Positions 1 to 11,574 of a stretch of 64,000 bases of DNA are shown here, one piece after another; the first letter of the stretch is position 1; each line of letters opens with the position of its first letter. The DNA is from Wurfbainia villosa (taxonomy: Eukaryota; Streptophyta; Magnoliopsida; Zingiberales; Zingiberaceae). A model generated the notes under the pieces. It was given only the letters and a program-made list of their open reading frames with translations. It did not search any database and was not told where the DNA came from. The stretch spans positions 64,138,727 through 64,202,726 of the forward strand of contig CM045994.1 of the NCBI GenBank assembly GCA_025175895.1, read 5' to 3'. Both the position numbers and the translations under genes were made by a program.

Positions 1-144
1 TCTTATGATTGTGTATTCGTATTTGTCTTTATATTGTATACATATTCGGCTGCGTCTAACGATTGTGTAGAGACAACCGAGCGATTTCCATCAGCGTCTT
101 GTACGGCGTTATTCACCCCCTCTGGCGGTCAGACATTTCCTCTG
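1..144 (+). mobile_element. 3' end of the left LTR of the gag-only copia element
   Basis: This segment aligns with the last 150 bases or so of the right LTR (4908-5064), with scattered substitutions and small gaps. It ends in TTTCCTCTGA where the right copy ends TTTCCTCTACA, so the terminal CA has been lost here. Confidence 0.75.
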
Positions 145-145
145 A

Positions 146-160
146 TTGGTATCAGTCAGG
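146..160 (+). promoter_or_regulatory. Primer binding site (tRNA-Met type), slightly damaged
   Basis: TTGGTATCAGTCAGGGGC lies directly after the LTR end. It resembles the plant initiator tRNA-Met primer site TGGTATCAGAGC with an AG/TC difference. It fixes the left LTR boundary. Confidence 0.65.
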
Positions 161-177
161 GGCTCTTCTGCGGACTA

Positions 178-735
178 ATGGCAAAGGAGCTGGAGTTGGA
201 AGAACAACTAGGTTGGGACATCAACACACTGGTGCCTTACACCCTATATAGACGAGAAGGCTTCAATTCTTGGAAGAGAAGAATTGAAGATTTTATCATG
301 ATGAAAGATTTTAAGAAGTGGTCCATCTTAATGGAAGGATTTGAATATCCAAGAGGACCAAAAGGTGGCTTCCTAAAAAAGAAGAGATGGAGTGAGGAGC
401 AACTCCAACAATTCGAGAAAAACAAGAAGGTAATCAAATTTATTTTTGATTTAATTCCTAATGACTTTTTGTGTAGCCTAGGTGAAGTTCAAGATGCTAA
501 GGAGCTATGGGACAAATTGGCCAAGTTCCATGAGAAGTCTCACTTGGCACAAGTAGAAGAAGAAGAATCTTCTTCGACTCAAGAAGAAGAAAAAGTGGAA
601 GAAGCCTCAACCTTTGGAAGGGATGAAGAACCCACTCCGACCACCACAAACACCATAGGTAACTCAAGCAATTTGGTTTTAAACAAAAATCATATAATTT
701 GCTTTGAGTGTAGGAAATCAGAACCTTCTGAGTAA
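178..735 (+). pseudogene. Internally deleted gag of the gag-only copia element
   Basis: The ATG follows the primer site by 17 bases and opens 185 codons. The N-terminal part reads as a copia capsid (UBN2-like): FNSWKRRIEDFI, then a lysine-rich stretch, then AKELWDKLAKFHE, the usual end of the conserved block. From about residue 122 it jumps to a Glu/Ser-rich linker and then to ICFECRK, the first half of a CCHC zinc knuckle, before stopping. The second capsid half between the HEK motif and the knuckle is therefore missing, and the knuckle lacks its His and last Cys. A full gag of this group would be over twice as long. The frame stays open into the upstream LTR, but the ATG at 178 is the natural start because it follows the primer site. 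Confidence 0.7.
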
Positions 736-1668
736 GTGCCCAAAGAGTCGAAGGCTCACGGTGCGAAGGTCGAGGAGGCCAGGTGCCTCGATCTGAAAGC
801 GAGGAAGCAGTGATTTGCTTGAATGTAAACTCTGGGGCATTATGAGTCGATGCCTAGGGGGCCAAAGACCCAAAATGGAGCATCACATGTAGGGGGAGCT
901 AAGGCTAACCCTAAGGTAAATTTTAGTAATGCTCCTTATAATTTAAATGTCAAAAAGCATGCTAGGAATTTTAATTCACTTGTTATTTATCATGAAAAGC
1001 ATGCTAGAAATAACAAATATTATTGCCCAGGAGCTAAGAATATTCATTTTGAAACTAAGGAGAAATTTGGGACTAATGTCCCTAGTTAGACCCTACCTAG
1101 GGAGCGATTAGAAGATGTCTGAGCACTGGGTTTTGACCCCTGACGGACTAGGCGTATAGGAAGAACTATGCCCAGATTAAATCGAAAATTCTAAAATTGA
1201 AGCGATTAGAGGTTGAAAATCAAGCCTTGAGGTCGAGGCTTGAGAAACTGAGAAGACCCTTAAGATTATGCAAAGCGAATAAAAATTCGAATAGTGAAGT
1301 CGAGGCCTGGGCGTAAGAAACAAGAGTCGACGAAGCAAGGTTTGGAGTCATGAGCACTAAGCCTAAAAAGACTTATCATAATGTTCCATTTGATTATGGA
1401 ACTAAACCTAGGTCTAGGAAGACCAAGGTCAATAGGAAAGTCATCTCTAAAGTTGACGAAGGTAGATGCCTAGTGGCTAGGGTTTCTAAGAAACCTAGGG
1501 TGGCCACTAAAAATGTTACAAGGGGAGTTACCCCTAGAGTTAACCTAGGTAAGACCCAAATGACCAAGGCTTCTAAGCCTAGAAGGGTCATTAGGAAGGT
1601 ATCTAGGGAGGTCATCCCTAAGGAATACCTAGTAAACCCTAGGAGCTCAAATAGATTTTGAGTTCCTA
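736..1668 (+). pseudogene. Frameshifted gag C-terminal remnants of the gag-only copia element
   Basis: Pieces in several frames resemble the long C-terminal gag tail of this copia group. At 850-1089 there is a basic, Asn/Lys/His-rich stretch (SNAPYNLNVKKHARNF). At about 1200-1300 there is a coiled-coil-like stretch with LEVENQALRSRLEKL. At 1350-1661 a Lys/Arg-rich tract ends in EYLVNPRSSNRF, followed by a stop and VPKNV; an intact relative in this window (27020-27100) ends in the comparable WVPKDLV. Stops and frameshifts separate the pieces. The strongly basic repeats (RKVISK, RKVSREV) may bind nucleic acid, which is inference. Confidence 0.55.
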
Positions 1669-3568
1669 AGAACGTGATTGATTGACGCTACATGGGTTTA
1701 GGGTGTGCCAACTTTAAATGGAAGGGTAGTTAACCTAACCATAGTAAAAGTGACACTTTAGGTAATTTTCAAGGTTATGGGTACTTTGGGAATAGATTTG
1801 ATCTTTTGATCCTAAAAAATTTTAGGATGTGCCAATACATTTTTTAGTTTATGAAAAATCAATTAAATTGGCACAATTTAGTGTGCCATTTTGGATTTTT
1901 GGCACACTTATAAGAAAAGTGATAATATGGCAAAATATACTTAATTATATCAAATGGCAATTAATACTAAAATTTAGGTATTATTATACCTATACATTTT
2001 ATTTGTCATGCCTTGATTGTCATATAACATGTCATGACATCATGTTTAATTTTTATCATTTATATGTCATGATTATGTGTAGGATTAAGGTTAATAATGT
2101 CATGTGTTTCTAGATTATATCATATGTCATGACATCATAATCATTGGTCATGGTTAATTATGTTATCATTTATGTCATGATCATTTCATGCATTTAATTT
2201 GATTAAAATTGATTTAAGAACAATGGCATGACTTGGAGTCTCATTTATAAGGGAATCAAGTAGTGTTGCCTTAGAAAATGCATGAAACCCTAAATTAGGA
2301 TGAACAAAACTTACATCTCACATTAAATTGACATGTATGTGTATTTATACACCCTAGATACATGTGAGATGCTAGGATATGAGTTAAGCTTAAGGTGCAT
2401 AATTTTTGCATCTAGATGAACTAAAACTCATCTTATCATATTGGTGGATCATTGGGAAAGCTTGTGTACAAGTCATGTACATTGAGCTCAAGGAATATGA
2501 TCCAAAATAAGGTTTTAAAAATATTTTTAAATCATTTTAGAAAACCTTGAAGAAGTCTATCTTTTGATAGCAATCACCATTGATGAAGTTGATACAAAGT
2601 AAGCTAAAACTTTGAAGTTTTTCTTCACTTTTAAACTTTGTATCAATTTCGATATTTTATGGGTAAAATATTTATCTATCATTTTTCACCCATTGTATTG
2701 GTCATAAGTATTATACGTATGAATTTTCATGATTTTTCGATATACGTATAATTATTTATGAATTTTCAAAATCTATTTCTAATAACTGAAATTCGGAAAT
2801 TTGATTATCGATCCCGCTGGTGGCGATCGGTGATATGTGATCGTGATCTCGATAGAGTCATTGCCCGGTATTCGAAAAAAACAAGAATGTTTAATCCCAT
2901 TTCAACTATGGTAAGGTTCCCTAACCACTCCTAACCCTAGGATATGCTTTGGGAAGCATTAGAAAGGGTGAAAATCCATTGGATATGGATTATGAGAGTT
3001 GTTTAGGGTTTGTATCAATTTTAAGGTAAAGAAAAGTTCAATGTTGAACTTTAGACCTTAATTTTTATGGTTTAAAGTTCCTATTGGCTTAGGGACTTCC
3101 CAAGGACATTGTTGGTGCAATGGTCAAGGGGGAGCAAGCCTTTAGAGGGAGGTATCCATCATGGGATGATGGATGGTTTTTTTTCCTCATGAAAGGGAAA
3201 AAGGGATTTTGAGATACCCAATTTGGAAATTGAGAGAGTGTATAGGATTGTCTCTCTTGAGTGATATGGAACTTATCACTAGGAAGATGTAGGCATCCTA
3301 GTTTTTTTTTTTTTGACCAAGGGGGAGATTGTAAGATCTCATTGGGACATGAGACATTGACCTCCTTAGAGAGAAAACCTTTTTGATGTTAGTCAAAAAG
3401 GGGGAAAATGTTTTAGGGGAGAATGTTATGGAAAGTGTTATCAATTGATGCTATCAATTGTCAATTCGGAGAATTGGGGAGAATGTTTGGGATTACCAAT
3501 TTAGGATAATTGGTAAGAATATTTGAGTTAGTGTTCTAACTCAAAGGTATGTGTTTTTGTCAAACATC
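1669..3568 (+). other. Non-coding internal region of the gag-only copia element
   Basis: This 1.9-kb AT-rich stretch has no long frame and no pol motifs where an autonomous element would carry about 4 kb of pol. From about 3100 to 3560 it repeats short GGGGGAG-containing phrases (near 3129, 3325 and 3571), looking like duplicated polypurine-tract neighbourhoods. Confidence 0.5.
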
Positions 3569-3580
3569 AAAAAGGGGGAG
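3569..3580 (+). promoter_or_regulatory. Polypurine tract before the right LTR
   Basis: AAAAAGGGGGAG directly precedes ATTATTGGTGTAATC, the start of the right LTR. The same arrangement, decayed, occurs at 19389-19410 in a relative. Confidence 0.7.
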
Positions 3581-3799
3581 ATTATTGGTGTAATCGGCCC
3601 AGGTCACGATTGACCGGACTCGAGTTTGACTCGAGCGATGTTTTGATGTTTGACATGGAAGTTTGACATCGATGTTTGACATTGATGTCTGATATTGTTC
3701 TGGAGAGATTGTTAGCACAATTGACCCGGGTCATGATTGACCGGACTCGAGTTTGACTCGAGAGGGATTTTGATGGTTGACTGGAGTTGACCATGTCAT

Positions 3800-4070
3800 A
3801 GAAAGTCCAAGTCTTGAGTACTTGGCATGTAAAGTCCAAGCATGGGTTTTAGCAAGAAAAAGTCCAAGCATGGATCTTGGCATGGAAAGTCCAACATGGG
3901 TTGGCAAGGAAAAGTCCAAGCTTGAATCTTAGCATTTGGAAAGTCCAAGGGGTTTGATATTGGCGGCGTAAAGTCCAAGCGGGAGTCTTGGCAGTATAAG
4001 CCCAATGGTTGGCGGCGTAAAGTCCAAGCGGAGTCTTGGCAGCGTAAGTCCAATATGCCTTGGCGGTGTA
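3800..4070 (+). repeat. Diverged minisatellite in the copia LTR (AAAGTCCAAG core)
   Basis: The core AAAGTCCAAGC plus a GGCA/TTGG spacer recurs about eight times at intervals of roughly 35-45 bases. The units drift from a CATGG-type spacer to a GGCGGCG-type spacer along the array. The same core (GAAAGTCCAAC, AAAGTCCAAGCAG) recurs at 19610-19980 in the related LTR fragment. Confidence 0.7.
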
Positions 4071-4693
4071 GACACCGTTAGCATAACATAGCCGATGGAA
4101 GCACCTGAAGACTAGCGCAATAGATGAACAAGTCATGGATGACTTGGAGGGATCCGAGAGACACGAGGCTAATGGAGGTGGCTAGAAGGCTTAGGTCTAG
4201 GCTAAGGGTGGTCTAGCAAGTATGAGGGCACCATACTTGGGTTAAAACCTCATGTTTGAGGTGTGTCGATTGGCCCGGTGTCGTGTGGCGGATCGGTGGT
4301 GTCGATCGACTAGGGTTTATTGCGGAAGTGTCTGCGATCATTCTTAGAGGTGAAGATCGGTGATGGCTCGAGCGATCGTGATCGTGTGATCGGTCGGCGG
4401 TGCTTTCGATATTTGGTATGAAATGGAGTCTCATTGCTCATTGTTGCATGATCGGTGATGGATATGATCGGTCGGTGATGTCTGTCGTTGGATTTTTTGT
4501 GGATCACACCGTTGTCGTGATCGTGATGGTCGACGATGGGATTGATCGGTGCCCAGGCAGAAGCTTTAAAGGGAGCTCGTGGAGGAAATCAACATCGATT
4601 TCTTAAGCTTTGTTGAGGCAATTTGCTGCTGCAAATCAGGGTCTTCAACCACGATTCAAGCGATCAAACAAGCGAGCTTTCAAAAGAGTTTTG

Positions 4694-4700
4694 TATAAAG
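4694..4700 (+). promoter_or_regulatory. Candidate LTR TATA box
   Basis: TATAAAG lies in the second half of the LTR, about 370 bases before its end, the usual place for the Pol II promoter of a copia LTR. No transcript evidence is available. Confidence 0.35.
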
Positions 4701-5064
4701 TTTTCTTTGCATCTCTTGTTGTATTTCATATTGTATTTGTTTGTTGTATTTAGTTTATTGTTGTAAACTATTGTACGAGGTTTCTCGGCCTCCGGATTGT
4801 TCCGAGAATGAGTGTTTATTAGTGGTGTATGATTGGCATCGCTAGGGCTCATTTGAGCCCGATCCGTGGAGTAGGAACCTTGAGGTTTCGAACCACGTTA
4901 CATCTTTGTCTTGTGATTGTGTATTCGTATTTATCTTTATATTGTACTTCTATATTCCGCTGCGTACTAACGATTGTGTAGAGACAAACGCGAACGATTT
5001 CCATTAACGTACTAGCACGACGTTATTCACCCCCCCCCCTCTAGCGGTCAACATTTCCTCTACA

Positions 5065-7100
5065 AGAACATTAGAGAGAAAGTTGAGATTATGTCTAAAA
5101 CTTCGATAGATGCATTTAAAATGGTACGGATATTCATTTTAACGATCAATAAATGCTCCAATTAGGTGATGTAAAACTATGACAAATACGTATATTGAGC
5201 AAGGGGAAAATCAAAGAAGACTTAATTAATAATGATAAAATAGGACAAAATTTATTAAAATATAGATGATATAGGAGAGGATAGAGTCTAATGGCATAGA
5301 AGAATCCACAAAACCTTGGTTGTTATTGTTGTTGATAATTATGAATATTGCTAATGCGATATTTATATAGTTGTATAGTAAACTCAAATTCTCACAAATT
5401 ATTCTTGTAATTTATATAATTTTTAATGTATTTGTTTGTATTTCAGAAATATTTAAAATTGTCAATCTGGTTTAAGAATGTAGATAACATTAAGTTTATA
5501 TTATTGAGCAAAATAAAGAGATGATAGTACGATGATTTTGGCTTATTAATGTAATGTATACACTATGTATAATAGTTCTATGTGCTTACTCTATATATTT
5601 TTATTTTAAAAATAATTTCTATATTGATTTTATATTGGCTTATATAAGTTTTCAACCATTGAACAACTTAAGATTGTTAAACAAAAAAAATTGATACATC
5701 ATTAACTAGAATTTGAAATTGATACATCATAACATATCACCTTGTTAATTTCAAAAGAAATGTCATAAATCATATGGAAGCATTGGTTCATGCAATATTA
5801 CTACTACCAAAAGAAGTATCGTAAATCTGATTGAAGCATTTGTTCTTGCAATATCCTTATTAGATCAACCCTATAGTTCTCCAACACCCAAATCAAATAA
5901 TTATCTCATAATATGTAGTATTGATATTGATTTCTCCATATGTCCATCAGCATATCTCGATTCAACATTAGAAATTTAACTTGAACTGCATCACTAGAAT
6001 CAGCACTAGCATAGGCACTAAATAAGGATAAACATATCTCCTTAAGCTCTGATATAATGGATTACCATGTGATACATCAAAGGTACAATAAGAAAGCTAA
6101 GAGTATAATAAACTCCGATCACAATCAATCTCAGTTAAACTCTCCTACATATCTTGATAATCATAAGTTTTCTTTTGTTTGTCACCCTTATATCAGTGTT
6201 AAAACTAACTCCTAATAGTTTTAGCTCTATGATCTTCATCTTAGATAGCATGCGTGTAACCTTACTGAAATGTCTAAGGCTTCGATGCTAGAGTCAAGGG
6301 AACATAGGTTTCAAAACCACTAAGTGTATCACCACTGTCATTACCTCTATAAGTACTTGCAATGTTGTCAACATCGTTTTTAGCTTTTGGTCGAACTACA
6401 GTGTTAGAAGGTGATGATGTTTCGTCACTCATCAAGTTTTTGCTCATCGCATCAAGTGAATTTTCACCATCCTCAATTGACCCCTTCCCTTGAAAGAAAG
6501 AGTTTTGCTTTTTCCTTTTTTTTTAATAAAAATTTAGGAGCTTTTCCTTCACATTTATTGGTGGACTTCGATTGGGTTTGAGGTTTGAGGTTTGAGGTTT
6601 GAGGTTTGAGGTCGAGATCCAAAAAATTAAAATTCTTGATTGACATCTCCTCTAACTTACACTTTTTTAATCTACTGGGCAAGAAAGTAAGATGGTCATT
6701 GTAGATCTCCTACTTCATCAAGTAATGAAACCTTAAAGCATTCTACCAATGCATTATTTAATCATCCTTAGTTTGAACAAATCTAATACCAAATTGGCCT
6801 ATATTATTGGACCATTGTTCTTTCTTCTCTTCATGTTATAGCTCATAGCTAAAGACGTATATTATAATGAACGTAGGTCATCTTCTCCGAACAACGACAA
6901 GAAAAATAATTTTGTACTTTCATATAATGAGGGAGAAAGTTGGCCAATTTCTTTTACAACCACTTAAAGATGTCATCTACAAGAGAATTTGCACTATAAC
7001 CTTCTTCAAATTTAGGAATGATCCTTCGTATTGTAATCATCATTCAGCTATAAGATAAATAAGAATAAAATTAAAATAGGATGCATATGTATTGACAATA
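5065..7100. other. AT-rich DNA without recognisable genes
   Basis: Both strands lack long frames or motifs I recognise. A Ser/Asp-rich reading on the minus strand near 6300-6480 is too broken to name. The only distinct structure is the short 7-mer repeat at 6575-6609. Confidence 0.5.
6575..6609 (+). repeat. (GGTTTGA)5 microsatellite
   Basis: Five perfect tandem copies of GGTTTGA. The 7-base period equals that of the plant telomere repeat TTTAGGG, but the unit is different. Confidence 0.9.
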
Positions 7101-7275
7101 AGGGCAGCTCGATGCATGAAGCTCCTGCCAATGTGGGATCCTGAGAAGAGTAAGACCATATTGGATCTATTTTATGTAGCCTTACTTTTCATTGCAAGAA
7201 GTTGCTTCCGCAACTCACACTCATTACCATAAAGCCCACGGTAGCAACTTTACCATTGCACGAAGCCTCCCCTTC
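7101..7275 (-). mobile_element. Au-type SINE (tRNA-derived)
   Basis: On the minus strand the segment reads from GAAGGGGAGGCTTCGTGCAA through GGTAAAGTTGC, AAGTAAGGCTACATAAAATAG and GGATCCCAC to GGAGCTTCATGCATCGAGCT-GCCCT. This follows the landmarks of the angiosperm Au SINE in order: tRNA-like head, the GGTAAGGCTGCGTACAATAG-like middle, and the GGGAGCTT...GGCTGCCC tail. The B-box region is badly decayed, so it is an old copy. The flanks share TTGACAATA (7092-7100 and 7283-7291) preceded by a similar ATATGT on both sides, which fits a target-site duplication. It encodes no protein and would have needed a LINE reverse transcriptase. Confidence 0.8.
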
Positions 7276-7291
7276 ATATATGTTGACAATA

Positions 7292-8014
7292 ATTAATAAT
7301 AAATTATATTATATTTACCTGCACCCATTTTACATCTACATGACACCACAAAAAGATCACTAAAAGAGTCATATGCCTCTCAAAATAATTCACTTTCATT
7401 AATAGTCTCAATAATTAATTCTCTATTTATTTGTAATCTTGATATTATATTTCTGAGAGTCACCGCTAACAGATTATCATTCCATTCATAGCTAGACTAT
7501 ATCAATATTGATATGTGGAATTAAGATAACAATCCAAAATAGTTAAGCATATATAATTATTAATGGCAATATTAAAAATTCGTTATTATTAAAAAAATAC
7601 ACACTTGCTAAATGAATATGTTTTCCCATTTGGTTATCCCATCTTATAGTGATAATGTAAACATAATGTTGATACTTGGTTGGTGATTGTAGATGCATCT
7701 TAATTTCTTCTTTTGCTTCATGAATTAGGTGGTAGCAATTTCATATGCAGTCGAAGGTTGAATGGCAAATGATGTTAGACACATGCTACAATAGTATGCA
7801 TTATTTGTTGCACTAGAGGGAATTCAATTAAAATTAAAAAAAAAATAGCAATAGTTTAAGTAATCGATTTCTACTTCTCTCTTATATAGGCATCAATCCT
7901 AGTCTGATTGGTCCAGGAATGTCAGTTGATCAATATCAACAATATCAATTGCTCCCCTTCATCCCATAGAAGGAAAGAAACGATCAATATCACATTGTGT
8001 TGAAGTAACACAAG
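7292..8014. other. AT-rich DNA, nothing recognised
   Basis: Low-complexity A/T-rich sequence with no gene-like frame or RNA gene on either strand. Confidence 0.45.
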
Positions 8015-8238
8015 CACTCATCCCTAATGTTGTTGCAATAATTAAGACACTTCCACAAGTACCAGTTGAGTCACTTCCACTAACATCAACTATATCACCA
8101 CTCTATCACATATGTTACTCATAGTCATATTGAGTTTAAGAGGCACTAAAAGCTGCTAAAAGTTGTTTATCATTTGGAATACGTAAACACGAACACTTGC
8201 ACTCATCCCCAATGTTGTTGCAATAATTGAACCACTTC
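8015..8238. repeat. Old 185-bp tandem duplication split by the copia insertion
   Basis: CACTCATCCC-AATGTTGTTGCAATAATT occurs at 8015 and again at 8200, a period of 185 bases. The second unit is interrupted at 8238 and resumes at 17069, where CACTCTATCACATGTTGCTC and TTTAAGAGGCACTAAAAGCT repeat the sequence seen at 8098-8160. The duplication therefore predates the retrotransposon. Confidence 0.75.
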
Positions 8239-9984
8239 TGTTAGTGAAAGCCCTAGAGCCAATCATATGATGATTGTTGTATGGACTTTATTGTATCATA
8301 TTCCTATTTATAAAGGCATGATTATTATATTTACTTGTATTGGTGCCAAATAACTAAATATAATAATGTCCTTGAGTAGTAGGTTCTTATCTATATCAAT
8401 CGATTGGTTGAATCGATAATGAGATGATATAGAGAACACTACTCTTAATCATTCCTAATGAGTATTAACATTCTGGACAATGTTAACGCAGAGACTAAAG
8501 ATGTAGTCAACAAGACGACTCGATCTCACAAGTCACGGATAGAGATATCAAGTCGACATACGGGTACGCATCGAGAATGTATACGAACCACGCCAGAAAG
8601 TATCGGATCGTTATACGAGTGTCATATACTTTCTCACGCGACTATTAGTATGACTATTACCCCAGACCAAGTCACCACGGTTCCCACATAAGGAGTCGTA
8701 GATACTCTTCACAAACGCCACCCGTAAACGGGCGGACTATAAAGGCGACATCGGGTATGTAACGAATTACGCGAGGGACGTGAGTGATGTAGATGGGATC
8801 TATCCCTCCTATACGGGGGCGACATCGATATTCTGATAGAGCGAGACCACGGCGTACGTTACGCCTTCAAACGAGTCAATACGAGATATCGAGCTCATTC
8901 GATTAGCAGTCTACTGAGTTCAAGATTTAGATCAGGATGACGCGACATGCCTACGCCGATCGTCAATCTAGATGTCACGGATAGAGGACATCGTTGTACA
9001 TATCGCGAGTCACAATTGAGTCACAAAGGTGATGCTGAGCTCAACATTCTGTAACTCGCAAAGAATGATGTGCGCTAGATACCGCCATCGCGCATGCTCC
9101 TAAATCGGTTTAGTGGACATCGCTAACGCTATGAGAACCCATGGTCACACACATAAGAGCAATTAGATGGAGATTAGGTTCATATGATGAACCATGAGGA
9201 TTAGGTTCATGGGATGAACCAAATTGGATTAAGAGTAATCCAAATTAGACTAATTGAGTTAGACTCAAGTTGATTCAAGTGTTGAATGAGACTAATTGAG
9301 ATTTGATTCATCAAATCAATTTAAATTAATGAATCTAGATTCATTAGATTAAAATGACTAGAGTCAAGTGGTTAGATTCGATCAACCACGGAGATTGAGG
9401 TCAAGTTCTCGACGACTGAGAGGGAAGACGAAAGGTCAAGTTCGATTGACCAAACGCCACGACGACGACGTGACTAGATAAATTACCAACGACGGCGCTC
9501 ATCATCATCGACTGGTCAATCGTGCCACATCACGAGGAGACCATGGTCATGGGAGTTACACGCACGTAACCCCTCCTGAAGTGGCCTACCACTTTAGGGG
9601 GTTTCATTAGTGGAATTCATTCACGAGTTACTCTCATTACTCATCTTCAACCTGAACCTTTCCTCTCAAGCTCTCCCTCTCCCATCCCTCTCGGGCCGAA
9701 ATTCTAAGGGAGTGCCAAAGACACTCTAAGGCATTTCTCTCCACCTATCGCTGGATACCATAGGAGTGTGACTGACACTCTCGAGTTCCGCGGACTTTGA
9801 CGAGCGATAAGCGGGCCGCTACGAGGGTAACGTTCTAACCTCTTAGATCTAAGGTAGATCTAGGATTTATTTATACAAGCACATACATGTTTTGTTTTAA
9901 TACTTCTTCGCACGGATCCGTGGCCGGGGGCTTCCGAGGTTTCCGCAACGCAAAAAGCGGTTTGCGGTTCTGAAAATCCCAACA
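8239..9984 (+). mobile_element. Left LTR of the 8.8-kb copia element
   Basis: It starts TGTTAGTGAAAG and ends AATCCCAACA, and aligns along its length with 15320-17068 and with the solo LTR at 28580-30417. It is about 90 bases shorter than the solo LTR through many tiny gaps, and many TG dinucleotides of the solo copy read CG here. Confidence 0.9.
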
Positions 9985-9999
9985 GGTATCGTGAGCCAC
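9985..9999 (+). promoter_or_regulatory. Primer binding site, damaged
   Basis: GGTATCGTGAGCCACG directly follows the LTR end. It looks like the tRNA-Met site TGGTATCAGAGCC with the CAG changed to CGTG. Confidence 0.6.
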
Positions 10000-11570
10000 G
10001 CAAGCATGTATGTGTTTCGCTTTTGTTTTTTATATTAGATATAAAAATTACAGATTTTATGTTTCTGTAAATTTCCTAATTTTATAGAATTTTTGGGTAT
10101 TTTTCGTAGAGTCGGGCAACGAAAGTGTCAGACACTCGTAGTTTCAACCGCCGAGAAAACTCTCGACCATGAAGTTCTCGCTTAGGTTTGGGACATGACT
10201 TAAGTCACAGTAGATCGCCAGTAGGACACTCGCGGTTTATTTCATGAGTAGGGCCGCCTATCCCCGAAAGGGGCCGCCCGCGATCAAGAACCGCCAATGG
10301 GACCGCTTTAGAGACGACTCATAAATTCAAATAAATTAGAAAAATTATAGAAATTTTCAGAAAAATACATAATTTCAATTATGTATGATTCGTGATTATT
10401 ACGGCCCAATAACCCAATACAGATTGGATTACGTGTGTCAGAATTCATAATACGGCCTGCGGCTTTGGTCAGCAGACGCGTGTCAGAATGTTTCATGACC
10501 GCAAGGCCGCACCTCTTCTTTAATATTCTAGTCAGAATAATTTTAGACTCGAACGTAACTCGAGTTTCTCAGATTCAGAATGTACAAAACGGAGCGGAAA
10601 GTCCACTCAAGACGAGCTTACGAGAAGGGCGACGACGACACACGGCGGCAAAGGAAGCTGGAGAAGCCGCTAGCCTAAATTGATCGTCCGATCTTCTCAT
10701 CGGCTCGAGAAGATCGTAGTAGGCCACGACTATATCACATTTAATTATATATATATATATATTGATATATATATATTTAATCGATTTACGCCAGATGATG
10801 TGATGCGATGCACGCTAGTGAAAAAAACGCCAGATGTATACGATGCACGCTAGGTTAATTTTCAGTATATACGACGACGCTAGAATAACGAATGTATGTA
10901 TACGATGATGACGCTAATATAGATAATAAAGGCCTAAATGCGATAAGATACACATTACGATTAGATTAGATCATAATCGAATCAACTCGAAAATGCCTAC
11001 CGAGCTCGATACCCATCACTACCGATCATTCGTTGTCATTAACCGCCAAAGCAGAGCAACGATATTATCTCGTAGTAGCGCGAGGACAATCTCGTCCCGC
11101 CTATCACGACTCGTTGTAGTAAGCTCAATTAGATCGAGCAAAACTAGTTAACTCAATCGGATCGAGGTAATCCATGTGCATATTCCAATCGTTGAAAGAT
11201 AGGTTAAGATCGATTTACACTAAATTCGGGCGATTTAGCCAAAGCTAACTCAAGGTCTTCAGAACGTGGTCTTAATCCTATAAACAAGAGTTAGAGATGT
11301 AAAACAGAATGTGTTTCCACCGATCGCATAAGTCTTGGGCGATTTAGCCAAAGCTAACTCAAGGCTTAAGATGACTGGATCGTCCCACAAGAATTATAAT
11401 AGTTCAGATGAATCAAGTAAATGTGGTTCACCACATCCATAACTCGATTCTATAAAATTCCTATAATTCAGGGAGCATCATTTTATTAAAGGCCTAATTA
11501 AACGATAAAAGGAATACGATATTAATCCTCTGATCAGATGTCAGAGATTACTACGCCAACAAACACGAAC
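10000..11570 (+). other. Untranslated leader of the 8.8-kb copia element
   Basis: About 1.6 kb between primer site and gag without coding motifs. It holds a TA-rich run (10743-10778), then short direct repeats of ACGCCAGATG / GATGCACGCTAG (10790-10860), and a duplicated GGGCGATTTAGCCAAAGCTA phrase (11228 and 11338). Confidence 0.6.
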
Positions 11571-11574
11571 ACTC

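Larger units (their letters stand above)
1..5064 (+). mobile_element. Non-autonomous (gag-only) Ty1/copia LTR retrotransposon, 5' LTR truncated by window edge
   Basis: The first 144 bases match the end of the LTR at 3589-5064: both contain the run from TGTGTATTCGTATTT to the CATTTCCTCT terminus. Between them lie a tRNA-Met-type primer site, a gag reading frame, gag C-terminal remnants and about 1.9 kb of non-coding DNA ending in a polypurine tract. No protease, integrase, reverse transcriptase or RNase H is visible, so the element would depend on a relative for mobility. The layout fits what is called a terminal-repeat-with-GAG element. The gag style resembles Maximus/SIRE-type copia, which is an inference from motif wording only. 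Confidence 0.8.
3589..5064 (+). mobile_element. Right LTR of the gag-only copia element (about 1.48 kb)
   Basis: It starts TGTAATCGG after the polypurine tract and ends CTCTACA; its last 150 bases repeat at 1-144. It holds a minisatellite (3800-4070), a GATCG-rich segment (4260-4560), a TATA-like box near 4694 and a C-rich run near 5031. The exact first base is uncertain by a few bases because the left LTR start lies outside the window. Confidence 0.7.

Noticed and set aside
7101..7275. A WxxLYGN-like reading that first looked like a hAT transposase C-terminal motif
   Set aside because: The whole segment aligns in order with Au SINE landmarks, which explains it better.
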